A stretch of 64,000 bases of DNA from Bacillus_AD sp047238185 (GTDB taxonomy: Bacteria; Bacillota; Bacilli; Bacillales; DSM-1321), in assembly GCF_047238185.1 (NCBI RefSeq), contig NZ_JBDFMI010000001.1:2480001-2544000 (forward strand), read 5' to 3'. Positions 18,713-26,715 of this stretch are shown here, piece after piece. How positions within the stretch are numbered: position 1 is the stretch's first letter; the number at the start of each line of letters is the position of its first letter. A program made the translations under genes and the position numbers. The notes below the pieces were generated by a model. It was not told where the DNA came from, made no database searches, and saw only the letters and a list, made by a program, of their open reading frames with translations.

Positions 18713-19727
18713 TCTTTTTTCCCCCTGTCAATTGGAAGGATTGCTGCTTAACGCTCTTCTCCTTTGTTATATCCCCGTGTTCCCGCATTTCGGTCAAAGA
18801 ATTTGTAGGGCAGGCCTCTACACATTTCAAGCACCCTTTACAATATTGGTAATCGATTCCTTTCAGGAACATATTCTTTCTTCCTCTTTTATCTTCCCCT
18901 TCTTCCCAGACGAAGCAAAAATCGGGACAGACATTATCACAGGCAGCACAGTTAATGCATGTGGATTCGTCAAAGGAAGGAATGAAGCCTTGCCTTGAAC
19001 CGCTCATATCTTTCCGCGCACTATTCCCCTGCGCTATAATGACCCCACCCATTTGCTGTCCGCAATAACCGATATGGCGGGTTTCATATTGACTGCCGAT
19101 ATTTGTTTCGTTTAAAGACCCTTCCTGAAAATGGCTAAACACCACTTCCTCATATCCGCGTTCGAACGTTCGAATATTCGGTTCTACCAACTGCGGGTAT
19201 TTTTTTTCGAAGGTATCCTTTATGACCTTCTTCATGTCTTCAGGGTTTAGGAAATCGCATATCCGGAACAATGCACCAAGCATTGCTGTATTTACTTTCG
19301 TCTTTTCGTCCAGAGCTATACTTAATGCATCCACAACAGCAATTGTCCCTGAGTCTATATTCATCTTTTTTTGGATTTCTTCCGGGCTTTGCACAGTGTT
19401 CACCAGTATAATTCCGTTTTTTTGCAAGCCTTTCGATACATCCACCATTTTATATAAAGAATCATGGAAAACACCGATAACATGCGGGTTTTCAATAGGG
19501 CTATGATCTCTGATTTCTACTTCTGGGTCACAGAATCTGATAAAGCTTTTTACTGGAGAGCCTTTCTTCTCAGATCCATATGAAGAAAAATTACATCCAT
19601 TAAGGCCTAATCCCAATACGCCTGCTTCAGCGAGCATTTTTCCGGCTAAGTTCGCCCCTAATCCGCCAATTGATTCCAATCGGATTTCATAAAAGCCCAA
19701 CTCATTCTTTTTTGGCAATACGGACAT
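18705..19727 (-). CDS. 2-oxoacid:ferredoxin oxidoreductase, fused gamma-delta subunits
   Basis: A 340-residue fusion. Residues about 10-190 form the gamma subunit (ESIGGLGANLAGKMLAEAG). The C-terminal part is a delta-type ferredoxin with two 4Fe-4S motifs, CINCAACDNVCP and CKGCLKCVEACP. It carries electrons out of the alpha-beta protein encoded downstream. ATG 19727 follows GGAGG; a longer frame to 19889 has no site and reads as non-coding. The two genes form an operon. Such enzymes are oxygen-sensitive in many organisms, so their job in a quinol-oxidase aerobe is of interest. Confidence 0.88.
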   Translation of the reverse strand: MSVLPKKNELGFYEIRLESIGGLGANLAGKMLAEAGVLGLGLNGCNFSSYGSEKKGSPVKSFIRFCDPEVEIRDHSPIENPHVIGVFHDSLYKMVDVSKGLQKNGIILVNTVQSPEEIQKKMNIDSGTIAVVDALSIALDEKTKVNTAMLGALFRICDFLNPEDMKKVIKDTFEKKYPQLVEPNIRTFERGYEEVVFSHFQEGSLNETNIGSQYETRHIGYCGQQMGGVIIAQGNSARKDMSGSRQGFIPSFDESTCINCAACDNVCPDFCFVWEEGEDKRGRKNMFLKGIDYQYCKGCLKCVEACPTNSLTEMREHGDITKEKSVKQQSFQLTGGKKNV

Positions 19728-20127
19728 AGTTATTTCCTCCACTTCCGTTACTTGATTACATTTATCTCGATTGCGCAGCAACAACCTATTGCTCCGAATT
19801 ATTAAAATCAATGTCCATCTTATAGCAAGGCTAAAATGTAGCCTATTTTTCATGATCAAACTTTCACAAGATTTTTCTAAAAAAATCAATCAACTTCTAT
19901 TTTATGTTCAACTTCATTCGAATGAAATCATTATTGTGCAGGACATTGCTATTTTTTACTGGTATGGATAGAAAATTTTTGTATTTTTGGACCCGCCCCG
20001 TGAAACCTATTTATCTTTTTTATCAGCTGTAACTGAAATGTTATGAAGATGTAAAGGGTTGTTTCGTTAAAAAGCGTTAGTATGTGGGTAAAACAATATG
20101 ATAAAAATTATGGCACTGGAGGACATT
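19728..20127. other. Intergenic region between divergent por operon and acyltransferase gene
   Basis: 400 AT-rich bases with no supportable gene. Open frames on both strands lack ribosome binding sites. No riboswitch was recognised. Confidence 0.4.
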
Positions 20128-21153
20128 ATGAGTAAGCGAAGTTATTTTTTCGATAATGCGAAATTTATCCTGATATTTTTAGTGGTACTTGGCCATTTAT
20201 TACGGACATTCATACATGATGATGATAGTATCTATGCTTTATATAAAACAATATACACGTTCCACATGCCGGCCTTTGTTTTGATTTCGGGATTTTTTGC
20301 CAAAGGCATTTACCGTAAGGGCTACGTATTCCAATTGTTCAAAAAGCTGATTATCCCTTATTTCATTTTTCAGGGTGCCTATTCCATTTACTACTACTAC
20401 TTGGATAAAGAACCTACTATTAGGTTGGACCCGTTCGAACCCCATTGGTCGCTCTGGTTTTTAATCTCCCTGTTTTTCTGGAACCTGCTTTTATTAGGGT
20501 TCGCAAAACTTAAACCTGTCTACGGCATTCCCCTATCCATCAGTTTGGGTTTGCTCATAGGTTATATTGATGTTGCTTCCGATTATTTAAGCATTACAAG
20601 GACCTTTGTATTCTTTCCTATGTTCCTAATTGGGTTTTATTTGACGAAAAACGATATTCAAAAACTATTTCTACTGCGGATTCGCTTTATAGCCATTTTA
20701 ATTTTTGCAATGGTCATTGCAGGGTTTTATATTTTTCCAGATATCGATTACCAATGGCTATTGGGTTCCAAGCCCTATTCAGAAATGGATGCTACCTTTA
20801 ATATGCTGACGAGATTCTTTTTCTATTTGCTCAGCTTTATTATGATTGCCAGTTTCTTGTCGCTTGTGCCGCGCGGCCGATATTTCTTTACTCTTCTCGG
20901 CGAGAGGACGCTGTATGTCTATCTCCTTCACGGCTTTTTCATCCAATTTTTCCGTGAAAGCAAAATACATGAGTATGTATCATCCTTCAATATATATTGG
21001 TCATTGATTGTCGTGGCATTGATGATCACGCTTATCCTGTCTAGCAGGCTTGTCTTTTCACTTGCACAGCCTTTAATCGAAGTAAAGACATCCCGGTTTA
21101 AACCGCAGGCCCATAAACTATTAGGGGTCTTAAAAGGCAATAATCCCGGCTAA
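20128..21153 (+). CDS. ykrP: Acyltransferase-3 family membrane protein, YkrP-like
   Basis: A 341-residue membrane protein with about ten segments. The N terminus (YFFDNAKFILIFLVVLGHLL) and FHMPAFVLISGFF carry the histidine and hydrophobic signatures of acyltransferase family 3, whose members O-acetylate cell-surface sugars or lipids. The order relative to the kinE-like gene recalls ykrP-kinE in B. subtilis, here with the por operon in between. ATG 20128 follows GGAGGACATT. Substrate unknown. Confidence 0.82.
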   Translation: MSKRSYFFDNAKFILIFLVVLGHLLRTFIHDDDSIYALYKTIYTFHMPAFVLISGFFAKGIYRKGYVFQLFKKLIIPYFIFQGAYSIYYYYLDKEPTIRLDPFEPHWSLWFLISLFFWNLLLLGFAKLKPVYGIPLSISLGLLIGYIDVASDYLSITRTFVFFPMFLIGFYLTKNDIQKLFLLRIRFIAILIFAMVIAGFYIFPDIDYQWLLGSKPYSEMDATFNMLTRFFFYLLSFIMIASFLSLVPRGRYFFTLLGERTLYVYLLHGFFIQFFRESKIHEYVSSFNIYWSLIVVALMITLILSSRLVFSLAQPLIEVKTSRFKPQAHKLLGVLKGNNPG

Positions 21154-21196
21154 AACAGGCTATGCCATTACTCTTCCTATAAAAAATATGGCATTG

Positions 21197-21232
21197 AAAA
21201 AGCAGGAACGCTGATTGACTAACGTTCCTGCT
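21197..21232 (-). terminator. Intrinsic terminator after the amino acid permease gene
   Basis: AGCAGGAACG/CGTTCCTGCT stem; the T run is on the minus strand, and the stem can also stop + transcripts. Confidence 0.7.
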
Positions 21233-21280
21233 TATTAACATATCATCACTTCGCACTAAAACACTTTCTCCGCCATCTTG

Positions 21281-22723
21281 CTACATCTTATGGGTTGTCG
21301 CCTTATTTCCAACTCCAGTTTGGTCTGCATTCAAATGGCTGTGCTTACGGGAATATGTAAAATAAATGACCATTCCAATCGCTAGCCATACGACAAAGCG
21401 AATCCACGTTTCAGCGCTGAGTTGTGTCATGAGGAATAAGCAAAAAAAGATGGCCAAAGATGGCACGACCGGTACTCCTGGACATTTAAAAGCACGCTTC
21501 AAATCTGGTTTCGTCTTTCTCAGCACCAAGACAGCGACAGAAATCAAAGTAAAGGCTGACAGTGTCCCGATATTCACTAAGGAAGCAAGTTCATCCAATG
21601 GTATGAAACCTCCAAGGCATGCCGCGAGAACCCCGAATATCCATGTAGCTCCATACGGTGTCTTATACTTGGGGTGGACCTTTGATAGAAATTTCGGCAT
21701 CAATCCATCTCTTGACATTGCATACATGATTCTCGTTTGTCCGTAAAGCATAACAAGCATGACTGTAGTCATTCCCAATACTGCACCCACCGATATAATT
21801 CCAGCAATCCAGTTTTGCCCGGCAATCTGCAAAACAAGCGCAACCGGCCGGTCTATTGCTTGGCTAAAACTGGCATACGGTACCACACCGGTCATAATTA
21901 ATGAAACGGCAACGTATAATAAGCCGCAGACCAACAGTGAAGCAATTATTCCTTTAGGAAGATTCTTGGCTGGATTAATCGTCTCCTCTGCAGCTGAAGC
22001 AACAGCATCAAATCCTATAAAAGCAAAGAATAATAAAGCTGCTGTTGAGAATACCCCTTTCAGGCCAAAAGGCATGAAGGGGACCCAATTGGAAGGCTTT
22101 ACGTAAAAAACCGCGACGATTATGAACAACAATACAACCGCGACCTTCAAGAGGACCATAATATTATTTAGGCGCTTCGATTCCTTCATCCCAATGGATA
22201 ACACAAAAGTAATCGCTATAATAATCAGCACTGCAGGCAGATTTATATAGGTAGTGGCCCCTTCCACTGTTCCAGGTGCAGCTGATACAGCCTGCGGAAA
22301 TTTTATGCCGATCCCGCTCAAAAAGGATTGGAAATAGCCTGACCATCCCACGGAAACTGAACTGACGGCAAGAAGATATTCCAATATGAGATCCCATCCA
22401 ATAATCCAGGCAAAAAACTCGCCCAGCGTAGCATATGTATACGTATAGACTGAACCGGATATAGGTACCGTTGAAGCAAATTCTGCGTATGATAAAGCTG
22501 AAAACATACAAGCCATTGCAGCAATGACGAAAGAAATGGACAATGCCGGGCCTGCCTGTATAGCACCCGTGCCTGTCAATACGAAAATACCTGTTCCGAT
22601 AACCGCTCCGATTCCCAACAATGTTAAATCAAACGCCCCTAATTCCCGTTTAAGCGAACTATTGCTCCCGCTGCTTTGAAGCAGGCTTTCTATCGTTTTT
22701 GTTCTCAATAAATGACCCTTCAT
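21281..22723 (-). CDS. APC-family amino acid permease (YfnA/CAT type)
   Basis: A 480-residue carrier with 12 or more membrane segments. GIGAVIGTGIFVLTG in TM1 is the consensus helix break of APC transporters, and FFAFIGFDAVASAAEE in TM6 is the cationic amino acid transporter signature. It is likely a proton symporter for amino acids; the substrate is not determinable. ATG 22723 follows GGAGGG at 7 bases. Monocistronic with its own terminator. Confidence 0.88.
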   Translation of the reverse strand: MKGHLLRTKTIESLLQSSGSNSSLKRELGAFDLTLLGIGAVIGTGIFVLTGTGAIQAGPALSISFVIAAMACMFSALSYAEFASTVPISGSVYTYTYATLGEFFAWIIGWDLILEYLLAVSSVSVGWSGYFQSFLSGIGIKFPQAVSAAPGTVEGATTYINLPAVLIIIAITFVLSIGMKESKRLNNIMVLLKVAVVLLFIIVAVFYVKPSNWVPFMPFGLKGVFSTAALLFFAFIGFDAVASAAEETINPAKNLPKGIIASLLVCGLLYVAVSLIMTGVVPYASFSQAIDRPVALVLQIAGQNWIAGIISVGAVLGMTTVMLVMLYGQTRIMYAMSRDGLMPKFLSKVHPKYKTPYGATWIFGVLAACLGGFIPLDELASLVNIGTLSAFTLISVAVLVLRKTKPDLKRAFKCPGVPVVPSLAIFFCLFLMTQLSAETWIRFVVWLAIGMVIYFTYSRKHSHLNADQTGVGNKATTHKM

Positions 22724-23010
22724 GATGTAACCCTCCAACAAAGATGAATAAACATAAATTTTAGAATGTTTATTAAGAATATACTGAAAATTTATTTTAT
22801 TTTAAAAATAGAATAAATGACAATTTATTCATTATAGTAATATAAATGGCACTCGTCAACAATTAACTTGGTTGGCCATATCAACTTCTAGTCATTCCCC
22901 ACCATATACCCCTCACCGGGCATAAAACCGTTAATCTATGTCAACCTCTCTATTGGCTGACCGGCCATTTACTTATAGATATCCGTACAAGGAGTCGGCC
23001 TCAACAACTT
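22724..23010. other. Intergenic region upstream of the permease gene
   Basis: About 290 bases with the permease promoter region (AT-rich, 22740-22860) and a GC-richer stretch up to the comK terminator. No gene or known riboswitch is seen. Confidence 0.4.
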
Positions 23011-23041
23011 AAAAAACCGATCCAAATATCGAATCGGTTTC
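23011..23041 (-). terminator. Intrinsic terminator after comK
   Basis: Minus-strand AAACCGAT loop ATCGGTTTTTT immediately beyond the comK stop. Confidence 0.8.
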
Positions 23042-23048
23042 CGTTTCA

Positions 23049-23642
23049 TTATTCTTCTTCAAAATCTTCTGATTGCTGCTCTTTTTTGATAGCATAACGG
23101 CCAGTATCGGGATCCTTAATAATCAAGTAGTCACTGAACGCTTTCTCTTGTTTATTGCGCAGCCTTTTTTCTGTATAAAACTGAAGATCATTCGTCTTGC
23201 CCCGCTTTGCATTGAATTGATCCAAAGTCAGTTCTACTCTAATTGAATAACCGTTTTTAAATATCACTGTAACCGGCTTCTTTCTCGGCTTTCCGATAAC
23301 CTGGTCAATATGGTGGCAAGCCATGAAAATACAACTCCCACTTGTAAGTTTTTCTGTACATAGCCAGTACATTCGATGAAAACCACTTACCTTAAGCGGC
23401 GGTATGCGTATATCCCCCAATAGGTGTTTGGCGCCTTTAATCGCTCCTGAAAGGTCACTACCATAATACAGGATGGATTCTTTCATAATATCAATCGGTT
23501 TTTGGTTGACGTGGATCACACCATCCGTTTCAATCACAGTTGCATAATGTTCTCCGTTTGAATCGTAGCGTGTATACATCAATACAGAATCAAAAATCAA
23601 TTTATAATCAGGAACTTTCTTCAACTCATCCACCTCTTCCAT
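23049..23642 (-). CDS. comK: Competence transcription factor ComK
   Basis: A 197-residue ComK, full length for the family. The N-terminal half (HVNQKPIDIMKESILYYGSDLSGAIKG) lines up with the FYVNMKPLQIVDRSCRFFGSSYAG segment of B. subtilis ComK, and HHIDQVIGKPRKKPVTVIFKNGYS with its DNA-binding half. ComK switches on DNA-uptake genes by binding paired AT-boxes. The start is uncertain: ATG 23642 has only an A-rich leader, while TTG 23624 lies 5 bases after AGAGGTGG. The leader contains an inverted repeat TTTTCC-GGAAAA at 23666-23679 and the structured region up to 23760. DGQHR genes lie upstream on the same strand. Confidence 0.88.
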   Translation of the reverse strand: MEEVDELKKVPDYKLIFDSVLMYTRYDSNGEHYATVIETDGVIHVNQKPIDIMKESILYYGSDLSGAIKGAKHLLGDIRIPPLKVSGFHRMYWLCTEKLTSGSCIFMACHHIDQVIGKPRKKPVTVIFKNGYSIRVELTLDQFNAKRGKTNDLQFYTEKRLRNKQEKAFSDYLIIKDPDTGRYAIKKEQQSEDFEEE

Positions 23643-23773
23643 ATTAATAAAACATTTTCTTTTTTCCTTGGAAAAGGTATACTTGCTATTGTCAGCAGGT
23701 ATACCCTGTCTGGTGCCCTCAAGCAGCGATGTCCTGCCAGACTTGCTTGGGGGTTTTTCTGTTTTTCTTTCAC
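23621..23773 (-). CDS. Possible 50-codon ORF linking the second DGQHR gene to comK
   Basis: A GTG-started open frame whose start overlaps the upstream stop codon (GTGA) and follows an excellent site, GAGGAGGTG, at 8 bases. Its stop lies inside the first codons of comK. If translated it would couple the DGQHR genes to comK. It covers the strongly folded region, so it may be only an accidental open frame. The predicted product is basic and resembles nothing I know. Confidence 0.2.
   Translation of the reverse strand: MKEKQKNPQASLAGHRCLRAPDRVYLLTIASIPFPRKKENVLLIWKRWMS
23676..23760 (+). ncRNA. Structured RNA with interleaved stems and intrinsic terminator, unknown class
   Basis: Three stems are visible. 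Stem A: 23676-23687 pairs with 23694-23705 (12 pairs, 6-base loop). Stem B: 23708-23713 with 23737-23742 (GTCTGG/CCAGAC). Stem C: 23716-23725 with 23744-23753 (10 pairs), followed by TTTTTCTGTTTTTC. B and C interleave, so they form an H-type pseudoknot or compete. Stems A and C each contain one G-U pair on the + strand that would be an A-C mismatch on the minus strand, so the + strand is the likely RNA. No gene follows on that strand, so a small stand-alone RNA is likely. The promoter is not clear. Confidence 0.5.
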
Positions 23774-24822
23774 ATTGTCCTCACCTCCTCACGTTTAAGC
23801 ATATCTATCAGTTTTTTAAAATTCTCCTTATTACTTGCTAAATAAAAATAATTATCGACTCCTTTTCTTTTCCCCTCGAATTCCGTCCACTTTGGATTTT
23901 GCGATCTCCAATCAATGTGGCGAAGGCCATGCATTTTAACCAGCATTTCTTTTTTTCTTACAATGAACGATCTTTTCAGCTGTCTGTCATTCACATACAT
24001 GGCAATAGCCATCAACAATGGAAAACTTGCCAACATAGATAAATGATAATTGCCAATCTTTTTTGCATTCACAAAAACAAATAATTCCTGAAACCAAAGT
24101 GAAATCAATTCAGCATATTCGTTTGAGTCCATATAAATCAACTGTCTATTCTCTTCGCCTTCTTGCATAACTGCCTTTCCATAAAGAAAAACTGACACAA
24201 TCTGCTTCAATTGTGATAAAGACAGCAGTTTTTGATTGGCGGGTCTGATGACTGCTCTTTTTTCAGTCTCCACTCCTGCTTCCATAAGGTCTTTAGTGTT
24301 TCTTAATATGTCGTTAGTTATCTGATTCAATGGGCTTCTTGAATCAAAAGAAATCCGCTTTGACAAAGCCACCTTTTTTCCTTTTGTGTTTAAATCTATA
24401 TAAAGCTGATCTTTCTCTTCATTGGACAATCCAGACAGGCATTGAAATGTAATCCGAGTCTGTTCCAACAGTTCAATTAATTTATAATGCTCGCGCAGAT
24501 TTCCTTCACCATCCACTTCCTCCACTTTCATATAATCTCCATTCAATTGCATGAAAGCTTTAAGGCGGTGGGATCCATCGATGACTTCATAACAACCAGG
24601 AACTCCTTCCCCTTCTACTTTGAATGTAATGGCTGCGACAATCGGAGGAAAATAAATGTCACCATTCAATACGTTATTTTTTATGTAATATCGGATTCGC
24701 CGAACATGGTTAGGAACCGTATCCCTGAGGATAAGATTACCATCCTGATACAATTGTTTTATTTCCTTTATCGTAAGCGCACCCATTGTCTGCCTTTTAT
24801 CGAATACATTCTTTTCAATCAT
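23770..24822 (-). CDS. DGQHR/DndB-like protein (second of pair)
   Basis: A 350-residue soluble protein with a variant DGQHR motif, YEVIDGSHRLKAF (residues about 79-90), and the later LYIDLNTKGKKV (about 140-151) that accompanies it in the DndB family. DndB is the regulator of DNA phosphorothioation operons, and the fold is related to ParB-type nucleases/CTP-binding proteins. Here no dndCDE or other modification gene is present. ATG 24822 overlaps the upstream stop as ATGA, so translation is coupled. The C-terminal 180 residues are unrecognised. Q-to-S in DGQHR distinguishes it from its partner. Confidence 0.65.
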   Translation of the reverse strand: MIEKNVFDKRQTMGALTIKEIKQLYQDGNLILRDTVPNHVRRIRYYIKNNVLNGDIYFPPIVAAITFKVEGEGVPGCYEVIDGSHRLKAFMQLNGDYMKVEEVDGEGNLREHYKLIELLEQTRITFQCLSGLSNEEKDQLYIDLNTKGKKVALSKRISFDSRSPLNQITNDILRNTKDLMEAGVETEKRAVIRPANQKLLSLSQLKQIVSVFLYGKAVMQEGEENRQLIYMDSNEYAELISLWFQELFVFVNAKKIGNYHLSMLASFPLLMAIAMYVNDRQLKRSFIVRKKEMLVKMHGLRHIDWRSQNPKWTEFEGKRKGVDNYFYLASNKENFKKLIDMLKREEVRTM

Positions 24823-25922
24823 ACGATCAGTCCTCCTCTTTTTTTCAACGTTTCAAGGAACTGTTGGCTTGTCCATTTGATCATATTGGAAACTGAATGG
24901 TTTTTCAGTTTTCTCGTCTCCCTGACGTATAAATGTGCAAACAACGGATCATCATTTTTCCATGTGCAATTCTTTTTCAAACCATCCAAAGCTGCAATCG
25001 CCTCATCGTAGGTATATCCGTAATCTCTTACAAGCTGAAATACTGTATATGCTAGTGATATTTGTATTCCAGTCAATCCACAGGCAAATTTCTTTCGGTT
25101 ATGACCATTTTTAGGAAATATCTCAGTCCATTTAATAAAAAAAGAATAGGCAATCCTTTCTAAATCTTCTTTTTCGGCATATATGCAAGCTGGGCTAGCA
25201 TTATATACATTGAGACAACCTTCAAATAACGCAATTAGGCACTTTCTCATAATTGGCAACGAGGTATAGGCTGAGCTATTGAAGCTGATTCTAGATAGAT
25301 TCAGTTCTATCTCAAAATTCTCATGCAAACGGCAGGCAAGCTTTCTCGTCAAAGACGTATAAAAGTCTCTATGGTCATATTTCATGACCAATCCAGTATG
25401 TGCCTCCCTTCTTTCAGTATTCAAATCAGAGAACAACTGCCTTTCACTCTTTTGATCTAAGTGCAGATATATTTGCATAGCGATTGGATACGCTTTCAAT
25501 TTATTGATCATTTTCATCTGTTCTTCTGCTTTTTCCAATTGCAGAAGATCTTCATGAATATCCTTCAGCACCTTTAAATGACTCAAACACGATTCCAAGG
25601 CTTTAAATCGATGTTGGCCATCCAGTATGTAGAGCGAGCTACCTGCTTCCAATTCCCAATCTCCCTCACTGTTGGGCATTATGCTTCCTCTTGCTGAAAA
25701 GATAAATGGTGAAAAGATGAATTCAAAATCGCTTTCTAAAGCCTTTAAGATAAACGATCTGATTTCTCCCCTTTTTTTGAGGTCCAGTTTTCGTTGAACA
25801 TTTTCATCAATCTGAAAAATCGCCTCCAATGTAGCAAAGTTCATCTGGGTAATTAAGACTTCTTTACCAAATTGAGGGAAGGAAGTCCCCTTAATTTTAG
25901 AAACAACTGACGTATTGGACAT
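24819..25922 (-). CDS. DGQHR/DndB-like protein (first of pair)
   Basis: A 367-residue soluble protein with an intact LDGQHRFKAL motif (DGQHR at 101-105) and FSDLNTERREAHTG (about 164-177), the paired motifs of the DGQHR/DndB family. It starts at ATG 25922 after AAGGAGGAGATTAA. It is co-transcribed and translationally coupled with the second DGQHR gene and diverges from the qox operon. Family members outside dnd loci are poorly understood. The two proteins differ widely outside the motifs, suggesting a heterodimer or division of labour rather than a recent duplication. Confidence 0.68.
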   Translation of the reverse strand: MSNTSVVSKIKGTSFPQFGKEVLITQMNFATLEAIFQIDENVQRKLDLKKRGEIRSFILKALESDFEFIFSPFIFSARGSIMPNSEGDWELEAGSSLYILDGQHRFKALESCLSHLKVLKDIHEDLLQLEKAEEQMKMINKLKAYPIAMQIYLHLDQKSERQLFSDLNTERREAHTGLVMKYDHRDFYTSLTRKLACRLHENFEIELNLSRISFNSSAYTSLPIMRKCLIALFEGCLNVYNASPACIYAEKEDLERIAYSFFIKWTEIFPKNGHNRKKFACGLTGIQISLAYTVFQLVRDYGYTYDEAIAALDGLKKNCTWKNDDPLFAHLYVRETRKLKNHSVSNMIKWTSQQFLETLKKRGGLIV

Positions 25923-26521
25923 TTAATCTCCTCCTTAAGTCATATTATCATCTGTAAATACTTGGAAGTAAATCATTAAATGTTCCACATTATAAATTTT
26001 CCGTTAAATCATTTTTATACTTAACTAACTTCGCTTCCTAAACATTGATTTTTTATTTTAATTCTGTATAATGTGCTTTTTTTTCGCAAAAGAGTAAATC
26101 TCGAAAAAATTCATTCATACAAAAAAATGACTGCATCATGTTTGTTCTTTTACTTTTAAACTTGTTTCTATGAAACTGTCATTTTTTTGCTTCCAGTTTC
26201 CGTAAACAAAGTTTTTCTCTATCCATACAGTCGATAATTCCTTTTGGTATAAATCGCAACTATAAAGTTTTTTCCTTATTTTTATCCTTTTAAAAATTGA
26301 CAATATTTGTTCACATTTTCCATTTGCTCACCTTTTTACAAAATATATATAGTTTTCACCATTAACACATTACTAATATATCAATATTCAACATCTGTAA
26401 AATATTATGTTAAAATAATGTAAAATATTTCATTATTTATATTTAATTAACTTTTTTTCTGAAAAATCCAGTATTTCTAACCATTTCCTTCCTTCACAAA
26501 ATTATCACAAATCTTTAATGT
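25923..26521. other. Long AT-rich intergenic region between the DGQHR pair and qoxA
   Basis: About 600 bases, very rich in A/T runs, with no gene on either strand. With the qox promoter and leader it separates the two divergent operons by 790 bases. It is large enough for several regulatory sites; none could be assigned. Confidence 0.5.
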
Positions 26522-26550
26522 TTGAATTTTTAACTTTGAGTTAATATAGT
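26522..26550 (+). promoter_or_regulatory. Candidate sigma-A promoter of the qox operon
   Basis: TTGAAT (26522-26527) and TATAGT (26545-26550) with 17-base spacing, leaving a leader of about 160 bases before qoxA. Confidence 0.5.
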
Positions 26551-26715
26551 ATAACTACAGGTATGTGAATGCACTAACACTATACCTCAATAGTTACATG
26601 CATCTGGAGAATCTTCATATTCCGAATTTTGTCGATTTTCCGATTTGTGACGTCTATTTCTCTCATCGTTTAGAGATTTAAGAAGCACACTTATCACTTA
26701 AGAAAGGGGTACATT

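Noticed and set aside
23646..23682. ComK AT-boxes (AAAA-N5-TTTT) for autoregulation upstream of comK
   Set aside because: A/T runs are present but no pair with the right 5-base gap and box spacing was found.
23676..23760. Type III toxin-antitoxin RNA
   Set aside because: The pseudoknot and terminator recall ToxI, but there are no tandem repeats and no toxin gene follows on the same strand.
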